A stretch of 64,000 nt of DNA from Nodosilinea sp. LEGE 07298 (GTDB lineage Bacteria > Cyanobacteriota > Cyanobacteriia > Phormidesmidales > Phormidesmidaceae). The DNA is taken from positions 21,737 through 85,736 of the forward strand of contig NZ_JADEXE010000001.1 of NCBI RefSeq assembly GCF_015207265.1, written 5' to 3'. Both the position numbers and the translations under genes were made by a program. Under the pieces are notes generated by a model that saw nothing but the letters and a program-made list of their open reading frames with translations, was not told the origin of the DNA and searched no databases. This document shows positions 28,200 through 37,688 of this stretch, in pieces (position 1 is the stretch's first letter; each line of letters starts with the position of its first letter).

Positions 28200-29813
28200 C
28201 TATTCCCACTCGATGGTGCCAGGCGGTTTGGAGGTGATGTCGTAAACCACGCGATTGACGCCATCAACTTCGTTGACGATGCGGTTAGAGATCGTCTCTA
28301 GCAGGTCGTAGGGCACCCGCGACCAGTCAGCGGTCATGCCGTCTTCGCTGCTGACCAGGCGCAGCACAATCGGGTAGGCGTAGGTACGCTGGTCGCCCAT
28401 CACGCCCACGCTGCGCACCGGCAGCAACACCGCAAAGGCCTGCCAAAAGTCGTGGTACATGCCCTGCTTGCCGATCTCATCGCGAATTACGTAGTCGGCG
28501 TTGCGCAAAATTTCTAGCCGCTCTTCGGTAATTTCGCCAATGATGCGAATGGCCAGCCCTGGGCCAGGGAAGGGGTGACGACGCACAATTTCTTCGGGCA
28601 GGCCAATGGAACGGCCTACCTTACGCACTTCGTCTTTAAACAGCTTGCGCAGGGGTTCGACCAGCTTGAACTGCAGATCTTTGGGCAGGCCGCCGACGTT
28701 GTGGTGGCTTTTGATCTTGACTGCTACCCGCTCCCCGGTTTTGGGATCGACGTTGGTATCGGCAGACTCGATCACGTCGGGGTAGAGAGTGCCCTGGGCC
28801 AGGTAGTCGAAGGGGCCAAGCCGCTTTGACTCTTCTTCAAACACGCGAATGAACTCGTGGCCGATGCGCTTGCGCTTTTCCTCAGGGTCGGTGATGCCTT
28901 CGACCATGGCCAAAAAGCGATCGCGCGCTTTGACATGGGTCACAGGAATGTGAAACCGCTCGGCAAACAGCTTCACCAATCGCTCGGGCTCATCTTTGCG
29001 CATAAAGCCCTGGTCGATGAACATACAGGTGAGCTGGTCACCAATGGCCTTGTGCAGCAAAAAGGCCAGGGTGGAAGAGTCTACCCCGCCCGAGAGGGCC
29101 AGCAGCACCCGCTTGTCGCCCACCCGCGCTCGCACCTCGCGAATGGCATCTTCTACAAAGGCTTCGGTGGTCCAGGTGGGCTGGCATTCGCAGATGTGGT
29201 AGACAAAATTGCGAATTAGGGCGATGCCGCCTTTGGAGTGCACTACCTCGGGGTGAAATTGCACGCCGTAGAGCTTGCGGGTATGGTCAGCAACGGCGGC
29301 GCTGGGGGTGTTGTGAGTGTGGGCCAGCACCTCAAAGCCGTCGGGCAACTGGGTAACCGAGTCGCCGTGGCTCATCCACATGGTGGTGGCCTCTTCGACA
29401 TTGGTGAGCAGGTCGGTGGGGTCGTCAATAAAGAGGTCGGCTTTGCCGTACTCACCCCGCTCGGCCCGGTCGACCTGGCCACCGAGCTGCTGCACCATCA
29501 GCTGCATGCCGTAGCACACCCCCAGCACCGGAATGCCCAGTTCCCAGATGGCTGGGTCGCAGTGGGGTGCGCCGTTGTCATAAACAGAGTTGGGTCCGCC
29601 AGAGAGAATAATGCCCTTAGGGTTGAGCTGCTTGAGCTGCTCGGCGGTGGTGCGGTAGGAGAGTACCTCTGAGTACACCTCGGTCTCACGAATGCGGCGG
29701 GCGATTAGCTCAGAGTATTGGGAGCCAAAGTCGAGAATGACCAGCATCTGGCGGTTAACCTCTGGCAGGGAGTCTTCCCCAAGCTGGGTAGTGGGTTCGG
29801 TTTGAATGGTCAC
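28200..29813 (-). CDS. guaA: GMP synthase (glutamine-hydrolysing)
   Basis: A 537-aa enzyme converting XMP to GMP with glutamine and ATP. The N-terminal class-I amidotransferase domain starts [18 protein letters not shown], with the nucleophile Cys100 in GVCYGMQLM and the His-Glu pair in [11 protein letters not shown]. The ATP-pyrophosphatase domain has the P-loop [20 protein letters not shown]. The C-terminal dimerisation domain contains [16 protein letters not shown] and ends KPPGTIEWE, the invariant family terminus. It is the only gene on its transcript as far as visible. Confidence 0.97.
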   Translation of the reverse strand: MTIQTEPTTQLGEDSLPEVNRQMLVILDFGSQYSELIARRIRETEVYSEVLSYRTTAEQLKQLNPKGIILSGGPNSVYDNGAPHCDPAIWELGIPVLGVCYGMQLMVQQLGGQVDRAERGEYGKADLFIDDPTDLLTNVEEATTMWMSHGDSVTQLPDGFEVLAHTHNTPSAAVADHTRKLYGVQFHPEVVHSKGGIALIRNFVYHICECQPTWTTEAFVEDAIREVRARVGDKRVLLALSGGVDSSTLAFLLHKAIGDQLTCMFIDQGFMRKDEPERLVKLFAERFHIPVTHVKARDRFLAMVEGITDPEEKRKRIGHEFIRVFEEESKRLGPFDYLAQGTLYPDVIESADTNVDPKTGERVAVKIKSHHNVGGLPKDLQFKLVEPLRKLFKDEVRKVGRSIGLPEEIVRRHPFPGPGLAIRIIGEITEERLEILRNADYVIRDEIGKQGMYHDFWQAFAVLLPVRSVGVMGDQRTYAYPIVLRLVSSEDGMTADWSRVPYDLLETISNRIVNEVDGVNRVVYDITSKPPGTIEWE

Positions 29814-30016
29814 GGGTTAAAAATCCTGCAGGTGGTGGGCTGGGGGCGTTAGACGATGGAACTAAAAGTCAGCCGCTCTGGGGCTAGAAAAAACGGAAGA
29901 GGCTAAGCCATCAGAACCTAGATATTGGCCCTGATCGTCTGCTAATAGCTACCGTTCGAGACTGATCGACGTCCAGATTAAAAGATTCTGCAACAGAACA
30001 AGAGCAGTGGATAGAG

Positions 30017-30034
30017 AGGAAAACCGGTTTTCCT
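30017..30034. promoter_or_regulatory. 18-bp perfect palindrome upstream of guaA
   Basis: AGGAAAACCGGTTTTCCT lies about 205 bases upstream of guaA and 66 bases past the cbiD stop, both on the minus strand. It has no T-run on either side. It could be an operator for guaA or an RNA hairpin at the cbiD 3' end. Confidence 0.5.
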
Positions 30035-30100
30035 AGGGGCGGCAAACGCGGTGGATGTTGTATGCAGCTGTTAAGGACGTTTTATAAAAAGTTATTCTTT

Positions 30101-31225
30101 CTAGTCTACCAAAACTTGATCGAACAAGTCTTTAGCTAGATGACTTTGAGCTACGATCTGCCGCTGGCGATCGAACACCATGGTCCCTACTGTTAGGGGC
30201 TGGGCCGTATGGGCATAGACGTAGGCGGCGGCCCGCTCGTCAATGCGATCGACCATGTGCTGATAGACGCGCTGGGCTAGGGGTTCATCCTGCTGGCGCA
30301 AAATCTCTAGCCCCGCCTCAACGGTTTTGGCCCCCAGCACGCTTTGAATAACGGGCAGCTCTGCCCCTACCGCCGTACAGCAGGCCGCCAAAATCTCCTG
30401 CCGACCGTCAGCAACATGGTGGTGGGTGTGAAAAATGCCCCCCGCCAGCTTGACCAGCTTGCCGTGGTAGCCCAGCAGCAGCACCCCAGCCACCCCCAGC
30501 TGGCCCGCCTCCACCAGCATTGGCCCCAGCCAGTTGGCGGTTTTGACCCGGCGATCGCCCTCGATCCCCAGCTTTATTGCCAGGTCTAGCCCGTTTTCAC
30601 CCAGGCAAAAGACCAGGTGAGGATACTGAGCGGCCTTAGCTTGCAGAATGGCCCTCGACTGATCGAGCTGGCCAGGAGCGCTCAGCGGTGCCGAGATGCC
30701 AGAGGTGCCCAGCAGCGACAGTCCATCGACGACGCCAAAGGCGGCATTGGAAGTGCGATCGCCCAGCGCCCGGCCCTCCGGCAAAATAATCGTGACCCGC
30801 AGGGTTTTGCCCTCAGGTAGTAGGGGCGTCAGGTTGTGGGTGATCAGATCCCTGGCGTAGCGGTAGATGGCGGGTGCATTCTCGCGATCTACCTGTCGGC
30901 CAATGCCTTCGCCCCCCTCTAGCTGAATGGGTTCGGGCTGATCGTCCCCGCCCCAGGCTACCACTGACCACAGCGGCGTGTGGCGCGTGAGGTCGAGGTT
31001 GTCGCCGGGGTCGCTGTGGGTAATGGCCAGCACCGAGCCATCGGGCAGGGGCGCGAGTTGATTGATGGGGATTTCTGCCGACTGGGGCGGGTTGAGCAGG
31101 TCGAGGGTGACGGTAGCGGGGCGATCGCCCTCATGCACCAAGCATCTCAGGGCTGCCACGGCCCCAGCACAGGCAAATACCGGCAGCGTATAGCCAGAGC
31201 GAGGTTTTGGGAAAGCAGAATCCAT
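30101..31225 (-). CDS. cbiD: Cobalt-precorrin-5B (C1)-methyltransferase
   Basis: A 374-aa enzyme adding the C1 methyl group in anaerobic-type cobalamin (pseudocobalamin in cyanobacteria) synthesis. It begins RSGYTLPVFACAGAVAALRCL and contains GEGIGRQVDRENAPAIYRY, RVTIILPEGRALGDRTSNAAFGVVDGLSLLGTSGI and LLGYHGKLVKLAGGIFHTHHHVADGR, all CbiD signatures. I start it at ATG 31225 because the upstream frame overlaps the preceding gene. It follows the hydrolase-like gene by 26 bases and is probably cotranscribed. No cobalamin riboswitch was recognised upstream. Confidence 0.92.
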   Translation of the reverse strand: MDSAFPKPRSGYTLPVFACAGAVAALRCLVHEGDRPATVTLDLLNPPQSAEIPINQLAPLPDGSVLAITHSDPGDNLDLTRHTPLWSVVAWGGDDQPEPIQLEGGEGIGRQVDRENAPAIYRYARDLITHNLTPLLPEGKTLRVTIILPEGRALGDRTSNAAFGVVDGLSLLGTSGISAPLSAPGQLDQSRAILQAKAAQYPHLVFCLGENGLDLAIKLGIEGDRRVKTANWLGPMLVEAGQLGVAGVLLLGYHGKLVKLAGGIFHTHHHVADGRQEILAACCTAVGAELPVIQSVLGAKTVEAGLEILRQQDEPLAQRVYQHMVDRIDERAAAYVYAHTAQPLTVGTMVFDRQRQIVAQSHLAKDLFDQVLVD

Positions 31226-31251
31226 CGCTACACCGCTGAAAATGAGTGACA

Positions 31252-32244
31252 TTAAGGGCTGGGCCAAATCGGCAGAGATTTGACCTGCTCTAGGGTGAGG
31301 TCTAGGTAAGTGGTATCTTCGGCTGATTCACCCTCCACAGAGCCTTGGCCAAAGTAGCCGCGATCGCCGTCGTGGGCATGGGGGCCAATTGCGATCGCCT
31401 CGTATCGTCCCGCCCGCTGCGCCTGGTTGAAGGCCGATCCCAGGGTCAATTCCCAGCGCGAGGGAAAAAGCACAGTGCCCAGGTTATCAATCCAGTCGTC
31501 CTGGCCGTAGAAGTGGTAGACCTGCTCAACGGCGTCAAAGCCCGTTTGACCGTCAAACACACCGCCAAACGACAGTACTGTAATCTCGACCGGTAGCCAC
31601 TGCTGTAGGTAGGGCGCTGCCCCCAGGGCCACCTGAACACCGCCGCTGGTGCCCGCCAGCACTATTTGAAACGGCTGCTCAGACTCTAGGGGAACAGCCT
31701 CTGTGGCAGCCATACGCTCCAAGATAGTGGCCGCTGACCCCCGGTTGTAGGCCCGTCCATAGCGGTTGTCGGCAGAGAGCGCCATGCGCCACAGGTTGCG
31801 AATCTTGAGCACCAGGCGGGCGGGCGCATCTTCGCCGCCGGTTCTTTCACTGAGCCACCAAACCCAGCGAAAGAAGGGCTGCCCGCCCACATCGTCACTC
31901 ACCGCCGAGTAGGGAAACACCTCGCGCACCACCACACAATTCGGCACCGCTGCTGCCATTTGAGTTAAAAAGATGTCTTCGCCTGGGGACAGATCCACGT
32001 CGGCCACGTTGCCCACTCCGGCCAAAAACACCAGATAGCACGACGGCCCTGTCCCTGTTGTGACATCCTGCTCAGGCAGTTCTGGGCGCTGCTGGGCCAG
32101 CCTATTGCCGTCGCGCAGCCACCACGACAGAGTGCTAATCGGCGCTATAGTGCCCCAGGCTAAAAAGAACAATCCTAAGGCGGTCAGTAGCTTACTGGTG
32201 TCGCCAAGCGATCGCGCGATTAGAGTTTGCAGGAGAGACTTCAT
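31252..32244 (-). CDS. Hypothetical alpha/beta-hydrolase-like protein with N-terminal membrane anchor
   Basis: A 330-aa protein, not assigned to a named family. One hydrophobic segment lies near the N-terminus (about 17-35, LLTALGLFFLAWGTIAPIS). The rest resembles a hydrolase fold: CYLVFLAGVGNVADVDLSPGE, then FQIVLAGTSGGVQVALGAAPYL with a GTSGG nucleophile-elbow-like motif, and FGPHAHDGDRGYF-type residues near the end could hold the His. A catalytic triad is not proved. It may sit on the outer face of the plasma membrane. The start ATG at 32244 has GGAG upstream on its strand only weakly. It is upstream of cbiD in one transcription unit and 48 bases from the divergent Yip1-like gene. Confidence 0.6.
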   Translation of the reverse strand: MKSLLQTLIARSLGDTSKLLTALGLFFLAWGTIAPISTLSWWLRDGNRLAQQRPELPEQDVTTGTGPSCYLVFLAGVGNVADVDLSPGEDIFLTQMAAAVPNCVVVREVFPYSAVSDDVGGQPFFRWVWWLSERTGGEDAPARLVLKIRNLWRMALSADNRYGRAYNRGSAATILERMAATEAVPLESEQPFQIVLAGTSGGVQVALGAAPYLQQWLPVEITVLSFGGVFDGQTGFDAVEQVYHFYGQDDWIDNLGTVLFPSRWELTLGSAFNQAQRAGRYEAIAIGPHAHDGDRGYFGQGSVEGESAEDTTYLDLTLEQVKSLPIWPSP

Positions 32245-32292
32245 TGGCAGCGCCCCAGCGGTAGACTGGGCCAGGTGAACACAACTACAACT

Positions 32293-32865
32293 ATGCAGCG
32301 GCATTCTATCAGGTGGTTAAGGCAGGTGCTGGCCGATGCCCTCACCCTCAACCAGGATTTTTATGAGCACAGCCATAACTACCCGGCAGCGGCGCGATAT
32401 GCCCGAAGCGTTGTGGTGCTGGCGGGCCTATCGCACGGGTTGGGTAGCAGCCTGATTTTGCTGCTTTATCGGCCTTCGTTTTTACAGCTAACCCTAGGTT
32501 TGCTCATCAATAGCCTGAGCGTGGTAGTCGGGTACTACCTGTGGACCTACGGCCTCTGGAAGATCAACACCTACCTGGCCCCGCCTGTGCCACCCTACCG
32601 GGAACTGCTGGTGCCGGTAGGGTTTGCCTACACGCCCCAGATGCTCAACCTGCTGACGGTAATTCCGCTATTGGGCCGACCAATTACCCTGGCTCTGGCC
32701 GGGTGGACGCTGCTGGGGGCGATCGCCGCCGTCCGCGCCGGGCTCAACATTAGCCTGGTAAAGGCAACACTACTAGCCGGGGTGGGCTTTACCCTGGTGC
32801 AGGTCAGCGTTGGCCTGGTGCAGGAAGGCGTGCAGAACTGGGTTGCCCCTAACCTTCTCCAGTAA
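32293..32865 (+). CDS. Yip1-like multi-pass membrane protein
   Basis: A 190-aa protein with about five hydrophobic segments (about 35-60, 65-90, 105-130, 135-155, 160-180) after an amphipathic start. The layout and the phrase GYYLWTYGLWKI resemble bacterial Yip1-domain membrane proteins of unknown function. The ATG at 32293 is chosen over the earlier frame opening, which overlaps the divergent gene. Its 3' end overlaps the tldE 3' end by 17 bases in convergent orientation. Confidence 0.6.
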   Translation: MQRHSIRWLRQVLADALTLNQDFYEHSHNYPAAARYARSVVVLAGLSHGLGSSLILLLYRPSFLQLTLGLLINSLSVVVGYYLWTYGLWKINTYLAPPVPPYRELLVPVGFAYTPQMLNLLTVIPLLGRPITLALAGWTLLGAIAAVRAGLNISLVKATLLAGVGFTLVQVSVGLVQEGVQNWVAPNLLQ

Positions 32866-34192
32866 TCGATAGGGCATCGACCCAGATGCGCGGACATAGG
32901 CCGCCGGGGGTCACCTCGGCCTCGGGTTCTATATGCACAATCGCCTTCAGCAGGTCGCAGAAGTCGCCCGCTACCGTAGCCGACTCAACGCTGACGCGAT
33001 CGCCCCCGTTCACCAGCCAGCCGTCGAAGGGCAGCGAGAACGAACCCTGGAGCGCATTTACCCCGGCGTGGAGCGCTTGCAAGTCGTCGATGAAAATCAC
33101 GTTCTGAGCACTGTCCAGGTTGAACTCGGTCGAAGCCTCGGCCCCCGGCAGCACATGGTAGTAGCTGGGGCTCACCGACACCTTAGCGCCAATGCTGGCG
33201 TGGCCCGTGGGGGTAGTGCCCATCCGCTTGGCCGTACCGGCACTGTGCAAAAATCGGGTCAGCACGCCCTGCTCGATAATCGGTACCCGGCGGGTGGGAG
33301 TGCCCTCGCCATCGAAGGTCTCGGCGCTGACGTTCTCGGGGTGCAGGGCATCGTCATACACCGACAGCAGCGGCGAGGCCACCACGTTACCAATGGAGTC
33401 TTTCGTGGACAGGCTGCGGTTATCCAACACGCTTTGAGCGTTGTACATATTAGAGAATGCGCCCAGCAGGCTCAAAAACGCCTCGCCAGAAAACACCACC
33501 CGGTACTTGCCCGAGGCCACCTTGTTGTAGTCGAGGTGGCTGATGGTTTTTTCGGTAGCTTCTTTTAGGCAGCCTTCAATGTCGAGCTGGGGCAGGCCCC
33601 GGTTTACGCGCATAGCTCCGGCAGAGCGGGGTTTGCGGCCCTCCTGCTCGGTCTTGCTGTACAGGTACAGCGAGGCGTAGGAACGGGCCTCGTGGCGCAA
33701 GGCCCCGGCGCTGTTGAGGTAAAAGCGATCGATGCTGCGCTGGGCCAGGCCGTTGTAGGGCACGCTGGCGATCGCCGGATGCGCCCCCAGCAACTGCTTC
33801 TCCACATCAACCAGGGTCGAAATCAAATCGCCCACTGGGGCTGCGGGCACTGTTTCCACCTGCACGTCAGCGGTGGGGGCCACCGACTCAGGGCTAAAGT
33901 CGGGAATGTGGTCGCTGACACCAAAGGCGCTAGCCTCCTGAGCGGTCTGTAGGGCCAGATCCATGCCCAGCGGGTCGACATCGCTGGTGGAGGTCACCCC
34001 CACCTTGCCGTCGGGGTTCCACACCCGCACGATCACGCTGGAGCGATTTGAAGCCTTGACCTGCTTGGGGTCGCCCTTGTCGACCTGCACGCTGGTCTCG
34101 TCTACAGAAGACCCGTAGACGTCGTACTTAGAAATGCCGAGTTTCTTGGCGCTAGATTCCGCGTAGGCGGCGATGTCTTGAATAGTAGGCAT
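32849..34192 (-). CDS. pmbA: TldE/PmbA, TldD partner subunit
   Basis: A 447-aa TldD/PmbA-family protein. In E. coli TldE pairs with TldD to form a cytosolic metallopeptidase that trims unfolded peptides, matures microcin B17 and degrades the CcdA antitoxin; TldE itself lacks the metal site. No HExxxH motif is present here, consistent with TldE. Characteristic stretches include DVYGSSVDETSVQVDKGDPKQV, MRVNRGLPQLDIEGCLKEA, KYRVVFSGEAFLSLLGAFSNMYNAQSV and DALHPENVSAETFDGEGTPTRRVPIIEQGVL. The start is ATG 34192. tldD lies 760 bases upstream on the same strand, with a toxin-antitoxin pair inserted between them. Confidence 0.9.
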   Translation of the reverse strand: MPTIQDIAAYAESSAKKLGISKYDVYGSSVDETSVQVDKGDPKQVKASNRSSVIVRVWNPDGKVGVTSTSDVDPLGMDLALQTAQEASAFGVSDHIPDFSPESVAPTADVQVETVPAAPVGDLISTLVDVEKQLLGAHPAIASVPYNGLAQRSIDRFYLNSAGALRHEARSYASLYLYSKTEQEGRKPRSAGAMRVNRGLPQLDIEGCLKEATEKTISHLDYNKVASGKYRVVFSGEAFLSLLGAFSNMYNAQSVLDNRSLSTKDSIGNVVASPLLSVYDDALHPENVSAETFDGEGTPTRRVPIIEQGVLTRFLHSAGTAKRMGTTPTGHASIGAKVSVSPSYYHVLPGAEASTEFNLDSAQNVIFIDDLQALHAGVNALQGSFSLPFDGWLVNGGDRVSVESATVAGDFCDLLKAIVHIEPEAEVTPGGLCPRIWVDALSITGEG

Positions 34193-34395
34193 GAAAAGTA
34201 AGGGGTGAAGGGGTGCGAGAAATAGGAAATACAGAGCAGGCAAAGGACTAACCCATGCCCACCTGCGCCGTTGAATTGAATACTAAAACATGCTTAAACA
34301 TCAGTCAGGAAGCAGTTCTTTGGATCGAAACATACAGTCTGGCAAGAGCAAAGCTTACGCTGCTAAGGCTCTCAACAAAAACACTAGAAGAGCCG

Positions 34396-34674
34396 TCACG
34401 TAACTGACTGTTCGCCTTGACTTTCAATATGGTGGCGCAAGATTGAGTTGATGAGGGCTTTGTATTCACCGCCTTGGGCCTGAAACCACTGCAACACCTC
34501 AGGCTCGATTTTGACTAGCTGACGCGCCTGGGCGGCAGGAATTCTTAGGGTGGCCTTCTCAAAGAACTCCTCTGTTAGGGGCGGGATATCGGAGTAATCA
34601 ATTCCTTCATCATCTAGTGTCTCTAACGCTGCCCAATTAGTACGCGAGATATTGCTCAAGTCTTTGCCGCTCAT
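34396..34674 (-). CDS. brnA: BrnA-type antitoxin
   Basis: A 92-aa acidic protein matching the BrnA antitoxin family: N-terminal segment with DYSDIPPLTEEFFEKATLRIP, then a C-terminal DNA-binding ribbon-helix-helix-like part, VLQWFQAQGGEYKALINSILRHHIES. BrnA neutralises the BrnT ribonuclease and represses its own operon. Its start codon (34674) overlaps the 3' end of the brnT remnant by 38 bases, the usual brnT-brnA order. Because brnT is interrupted, the antitoxin may now be an orphan repressor. Confidence 0.8.
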   Translation of the reverse strand: MSGKDLSNISRTNWAALETLDDEGIDYSDIPPLTEEFFEKATLRIPAAQARQLVKIEPEVLQWFQAQGGEYKALINSILRHHIESQGEQSVT

Positions 34675-34915
34675 ATCGATTTGCCCTTCGTGCTGAGATA
34701 ACTCGAATCACGTCATTTTGCCGTTCTGTCCAAACCACAACCACTACACCATTGCCAAGGTAGCCAATGCCGAACCAGCGATCTTCGCCATAATCAAATC
34801 AATCGTCTGGTTCAATTAGCATTGGCCCTTCAAACACGTCAGGGATGTCGGCAAAATCAATCTCATGCTTGCGAATATTTTCTAAGTTCTTCGCCTCATC
34901 CCACTCGAACTGCAT
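34637..34915 (-). pseudogene. brnT: brnT toxin interrupted by an in-frame TGA
   Basis: Reading from ATG 34915 gives MQFEWDEAKNLENIRKHEID and on to EPDD, then TGA at codon 39 (34801-34799), then in the same frame FDYGEDRWFGIGYLGNG, VVVVVWTERQNDVIRVISAR and RANRYERQRLEQYLAY with a normal stop at 34639-34637. Both halves are typical BrnT; the family usually has Arg before [FHY]DYGE, so a single CGA-to-TGA change explains the stop. No frameshift is needed. The 38-residue N-terminal fragment lacks most of the RNase fold. Readthrough or a sequencing error are the alternatives. Confidence 0.85.
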
Positions 34916-34950
34916 GAGAAACGGTTACCCACTCCCTACTCCTAACCTCC

Positions 34951-36435
34951 CTACCGGCCGCCAACGGTAATTGAGTCAACCTTCAAGTGCGGCTGCCCCA
35001 CGGTGACATAGATGCTGCCGCTGATTGAGCCGCAGAAGCCCGCCGCCAGATCCAGGTCATTGGAGCACATGGAAATTTTATCCATGATTTCGGTGGCTTC
35101 ACCAATTAGCGTTGCGCCCTTGAGGGGTTTGGTGACTTTGCCGTTTTCGATCAGGTAGGCTTCGGAAACCGCGAAGTTGAACTGGCCGGTAGGGCCAACG
35201 CTGCCGCCGCCCATCTGCTTGCAGTAGATGCCTTTTTCGACAGAGGCAAACAGTTCGTCGAGGGAGTAGTCGCCGGGAGCAATGTAGGTGTTGCGCATGC
35301 GGCTGGCGGCGGCGTAGGTGAAGCCCTGACGACGACCGCTGCCGGTGCGGGGGTGGCCGGTGCGCATGGAACCGGCGCGATCGCTCAAGAAGTTCTTGAG
35401 CACGCCGTTCTCGATCAGCAGGGTGCGCTGGGCGGGCATACCCTCGTCGTCCATATCGATGGTGCCAAAGGCGTCAGGAGAAATCCCTTCATCCCAGGCG
35501 GTAAGGTTTTCGTGGGCGATCTTCTGACCCTTTTTATCAATAAAGGGCGTGGTGCCCCGCTCGATCTGGGTAGTTTCCAGCAGGTGGCCGCAGGCCTCAT
35601 GGAAGATCACGCCGCCAAACTTGTTGGCCATAATCACCGGGTAGCTACCCGACTCGACATAGTCGGCGTAGAGCATTTTGCCCGCCGACTCCGCCACACT
35701 AGCGGCGGCAGTGCTGTAGTCCCACTGTCGCAAAAAGGCCGGGTCGCTGGTGTCGCCTGCCCGTTGGCCAATGGAGGAGCGGTGCTCGCCGTCGGCGCAG
35801 AGCAGGTTGTAGCCCACCGACTGGGTGAGGCGAATATCTCGGGCAAAGGTACCGTCGCTGCCAGCGACCAGCACCTCCTGCCAGTCGCGAAAGTAGACGG
35901 CGCGGCGCGACTGCACATGGCTGGCTTCATTGGCCAGGGCGGCATTGGCCGCCAGCAGCACATCACCCATTTCCTGCATCGAGCTGCACTTAGCTAGCCA
36001 GGCGTCTTTGCCCTTGGCGGTGGCATAGTCGCGCAGCAGCTCCAGGTTAATCTCGGCCAGGTTGGCGTTGGGGCCGGGCAGGGCCAGTCCCATAATGGCC
36101 AGCGCCTTGTCGAGGGCAGCTTTAAGCCCGTTGAAGGTCAGATCGTTGGTGCTGACGTAGCAGTCGGCTTTGCCCACAAACACCCGCACTCCAGCCCCGG
36201 TCACCAGACGCGGAGAGAGGCTGGTGATGGAGTCGTCTTCGGCCTGGCAGCTGATGTAGTTGTTGCGCTCTAGAAAAAATTCGACAAAGTCGGCTCCGGC
36301 AGATCGGCCCAGCCCCAGCAGCGTAGATAAAGTAGCCTCCCAATCGGCATCGAAGCGATCGCGGGGGGCTGAATAGTCACGCTGGAGCAGGTCGTTGGTC
36401 TTGATCAAAGGAGTCGGTAAGGGTGCAACCGTCAT
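34951..36435 (-). CDS. tldD: TldD metalloprotease subunit
   Basis: A 494-aa TldD-family zinc peptidase. The catalytic motif is HEACGH (His279, Glu280, His284) in [21 protein letters not shown]. Downstream family motifs: [64 protein letters not shown] and the C-terminal [27 protein letters not shown]. It forms an active heterodimer with TldE in E. coli and archaea; substrates are unfolded peptides, antitoxins or modified peptide precursors. The start is ATG 36435 ([10 protein letters not shown]). The toxin-antitoxin pair lies immediately downstream, then tldE. Confidence 0.93.
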   Translation of the reverse strand: MTVAPLPTPLIKTNDLLQRDYSAPRDRFDADWEATLSTLLGLGRSAGADFVEFFLERNNYISCQAEDDSITSLSPRLVTGAGVRVFVGKADCYVSTNDLTFNGLKAALDKALAIMGLALPGPNANLAEINLELLRDYATAKGKDAWLAKCSSMQEMGDVLLAANAALANEASHVQSRRAVYFRDWQEVLVAGSDGTFARDIRLTQSVGYNLLCADGEHRSSIGQRAGDTSDPAFLRQWDYSTAAASVAESAGKMLYADYVESGSYPVIMANKFGGVIFHEACGHLLETTQIERGTTPFIDKKGQKIAHENLTAWDEGISPDAFGTIDMDDEGMPAQRTLLIENGVLKNFLSDRAGSMRTGHPRTGSGRRQGFTYAAASRMRNTYIAPGDYSLDELFASVEKGIYCKQMGGGSVGPTGQFNFAVSEAYLIENGKVTKPLKGATLIGEATEIMDKISMCSNDLDLAAGFCGSISGSIYVTVGQPHLKVDSITVGGR

Positions 36436-37057
36436 GCCAAAGAATCCTTGTGGGGTGAGGGGAAATGCCAGTAGGACTTTCATAGTCTAACAAACCCAGC
36501 CGAACAAACTCGGCGCAATGAAACCGGGGTGAGTCGGGGTACAAGCAAGGGTCAATAGCTCCAAAAAGAAATGCGATCGCCTGCCCGATGACCGCAAAGC
36601 ACTATTTTTTCTTCAACTAAATAACGTAGTAATAGGCACATCCCTGCCCACCCCCTTTACTCTATGCTGCGAAAGCCGCTAGAGTGGCCGGGAACCGTTT
36701 TACGCCTACCGTCGCTTAGCAACCGCTCTCCCATCGCATAGCTTTAACTATTCCTCTAGAAAATGTATCTCTGTATACGGAAATCAAGGAAAGTTATCCA
36801 ATCAACCCTCCTCTCTCCATCTCTAGAGAGGCTGTGCTAAAATAGACGAAAGATTAAGCAAAGCTAAAGAAAGTTTCGTTTTTTTACAGCTCTGTTAAAC
36901 GTAGTAGTTTGACTCTTCCAAACCACTGACTTAGCAGACCTGGATCCTTTAAGCCAATCCCTTCGCGTGCTCTCTTGACCACGGGCGGAATGCCTCTCTG
37001 ACGGGCTATAGCTACGGCTAGCCCTGTACTTGTGGTCCCATACGGAGAACTCTGCCT
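36436..37057. other. 622-bp gene-free region upstream of tldD and of the CheY-like gene
   Basis: No coding frame is convincing. A hairpin CCTCTCT...AGAGAGG (36810-36831) is followed by TAAAAT (36837-36842) and an A-rich stretch, which may be a promoter for the response-regulator gene. TTAAAC...GTTTGA (about 36895-36912) is a second inverted element. No RNA family was recognised. Confidence 0.5.
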
Positions 37058-37486
37058 GTGGTAGTGCAAAATTCGGCCTCTGTTTCGTTAGCTGTTCGCC
37101 CTCAGGCTCCAATGGTGCTTGTGGTTGACGATGATGACGATAGCCTCACCCTGATGGCCTACATTCTGGAGCAGTTGTCGTGCGAGACCTACTTCGTGGC
37201 TGACGGTCTGGCCGCTTTAGTGGCTGCTCGACAGTATCATCCTCAACTGATTTTGTCGGATATTCATCTGCCTCAGGTGGATGGCTACAGCTTGATTCAG
37301 CAGCTGCGGGCCGATGCTGACACCCACGATATTCCTATAGTTGCGGTGACGGCTCTGGCTGGCCAGGAAAATCGCCAAAGAATTTTGACTGCAGGGTTCG
37401 ATGACTACATCAGCAAACCCTTTCTGATTGAACCGCTAGAGCATCTGATCAATCGCTTTATCAGCGTGCCTCAATCGGCCGCTTAA
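37058..37486 (+). CDS. Single-domain response regulator (CheY-like)
   Basis: A 142-aa receiver domain without an output domain. VLVVDDDDDSLTLMAYIL gives the acidic pocket, LILSDIHLPQVDGYS the phospho-acceptor Asp68, VAVTALA the conserved Thr and DDYISKPF the Lys. It probably acts by protein-protein contact in a phosphorelay. The start codon is GTG at 37058, with GGAG at 37043-37046; the short N-terminal extension (about 18 residues) is not conserved. It lies about 1.8 kb from the ethylene-receptor kinase and may be one of its partners (inference). Confidence 0.88.
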   Translation: MVVQNSASVSLAVRPQAPMVLVVDDDDDSLTLMAYILEQLSCETYFVADGLAALVAARQYHPQLILSDIHLPQVDGYSLIQQLRADADTHDIPIVAVTALAGQENRQRILTAGFDDYISKPFLIEPLEHLINRFISVPQSAA

Positions 37487-37644
37487 CCCTGGAGTAAGTG
37501 GCACGCTCAATGGCTTTTGCCTCCCCTCGCGAGACAGCCTCTATACCTCTTTAAAAAATGACCCTGCCTGTATCTACAGGGATGCCAGCGTGACGATAGG
37601 CACAGCTGGTAAGAATTACTACTAAAACTATGTATAAGAAAGAC

Positions 37645-37680
37645 AAAGCCGGTGGATACTCCGTATCCACCGGCTTTATT
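37645..37680. terminator. Bidirectional terminator between the CheY-like and DUF2294 genes
   Basis: A perfect 15-bp stem (37645-37659 with 37663-37677) with a 3-nt loop and T-rich flank TTTATTT on the plus side; it lies between converging genes and only 9 bases past the DUF2294 stop. Confidence 0.85.
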
Positions 37681-37688
37681 TGTATGGC

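Noticed and set aside
34951..36435. A RiPP/microcin maturation cluster around TldD/TldE
   Set aside because: No precursor peptide, cyclodehydratase or exporter gene lies next to tldD/tldE; only the toxin-antitoxin pair is present.
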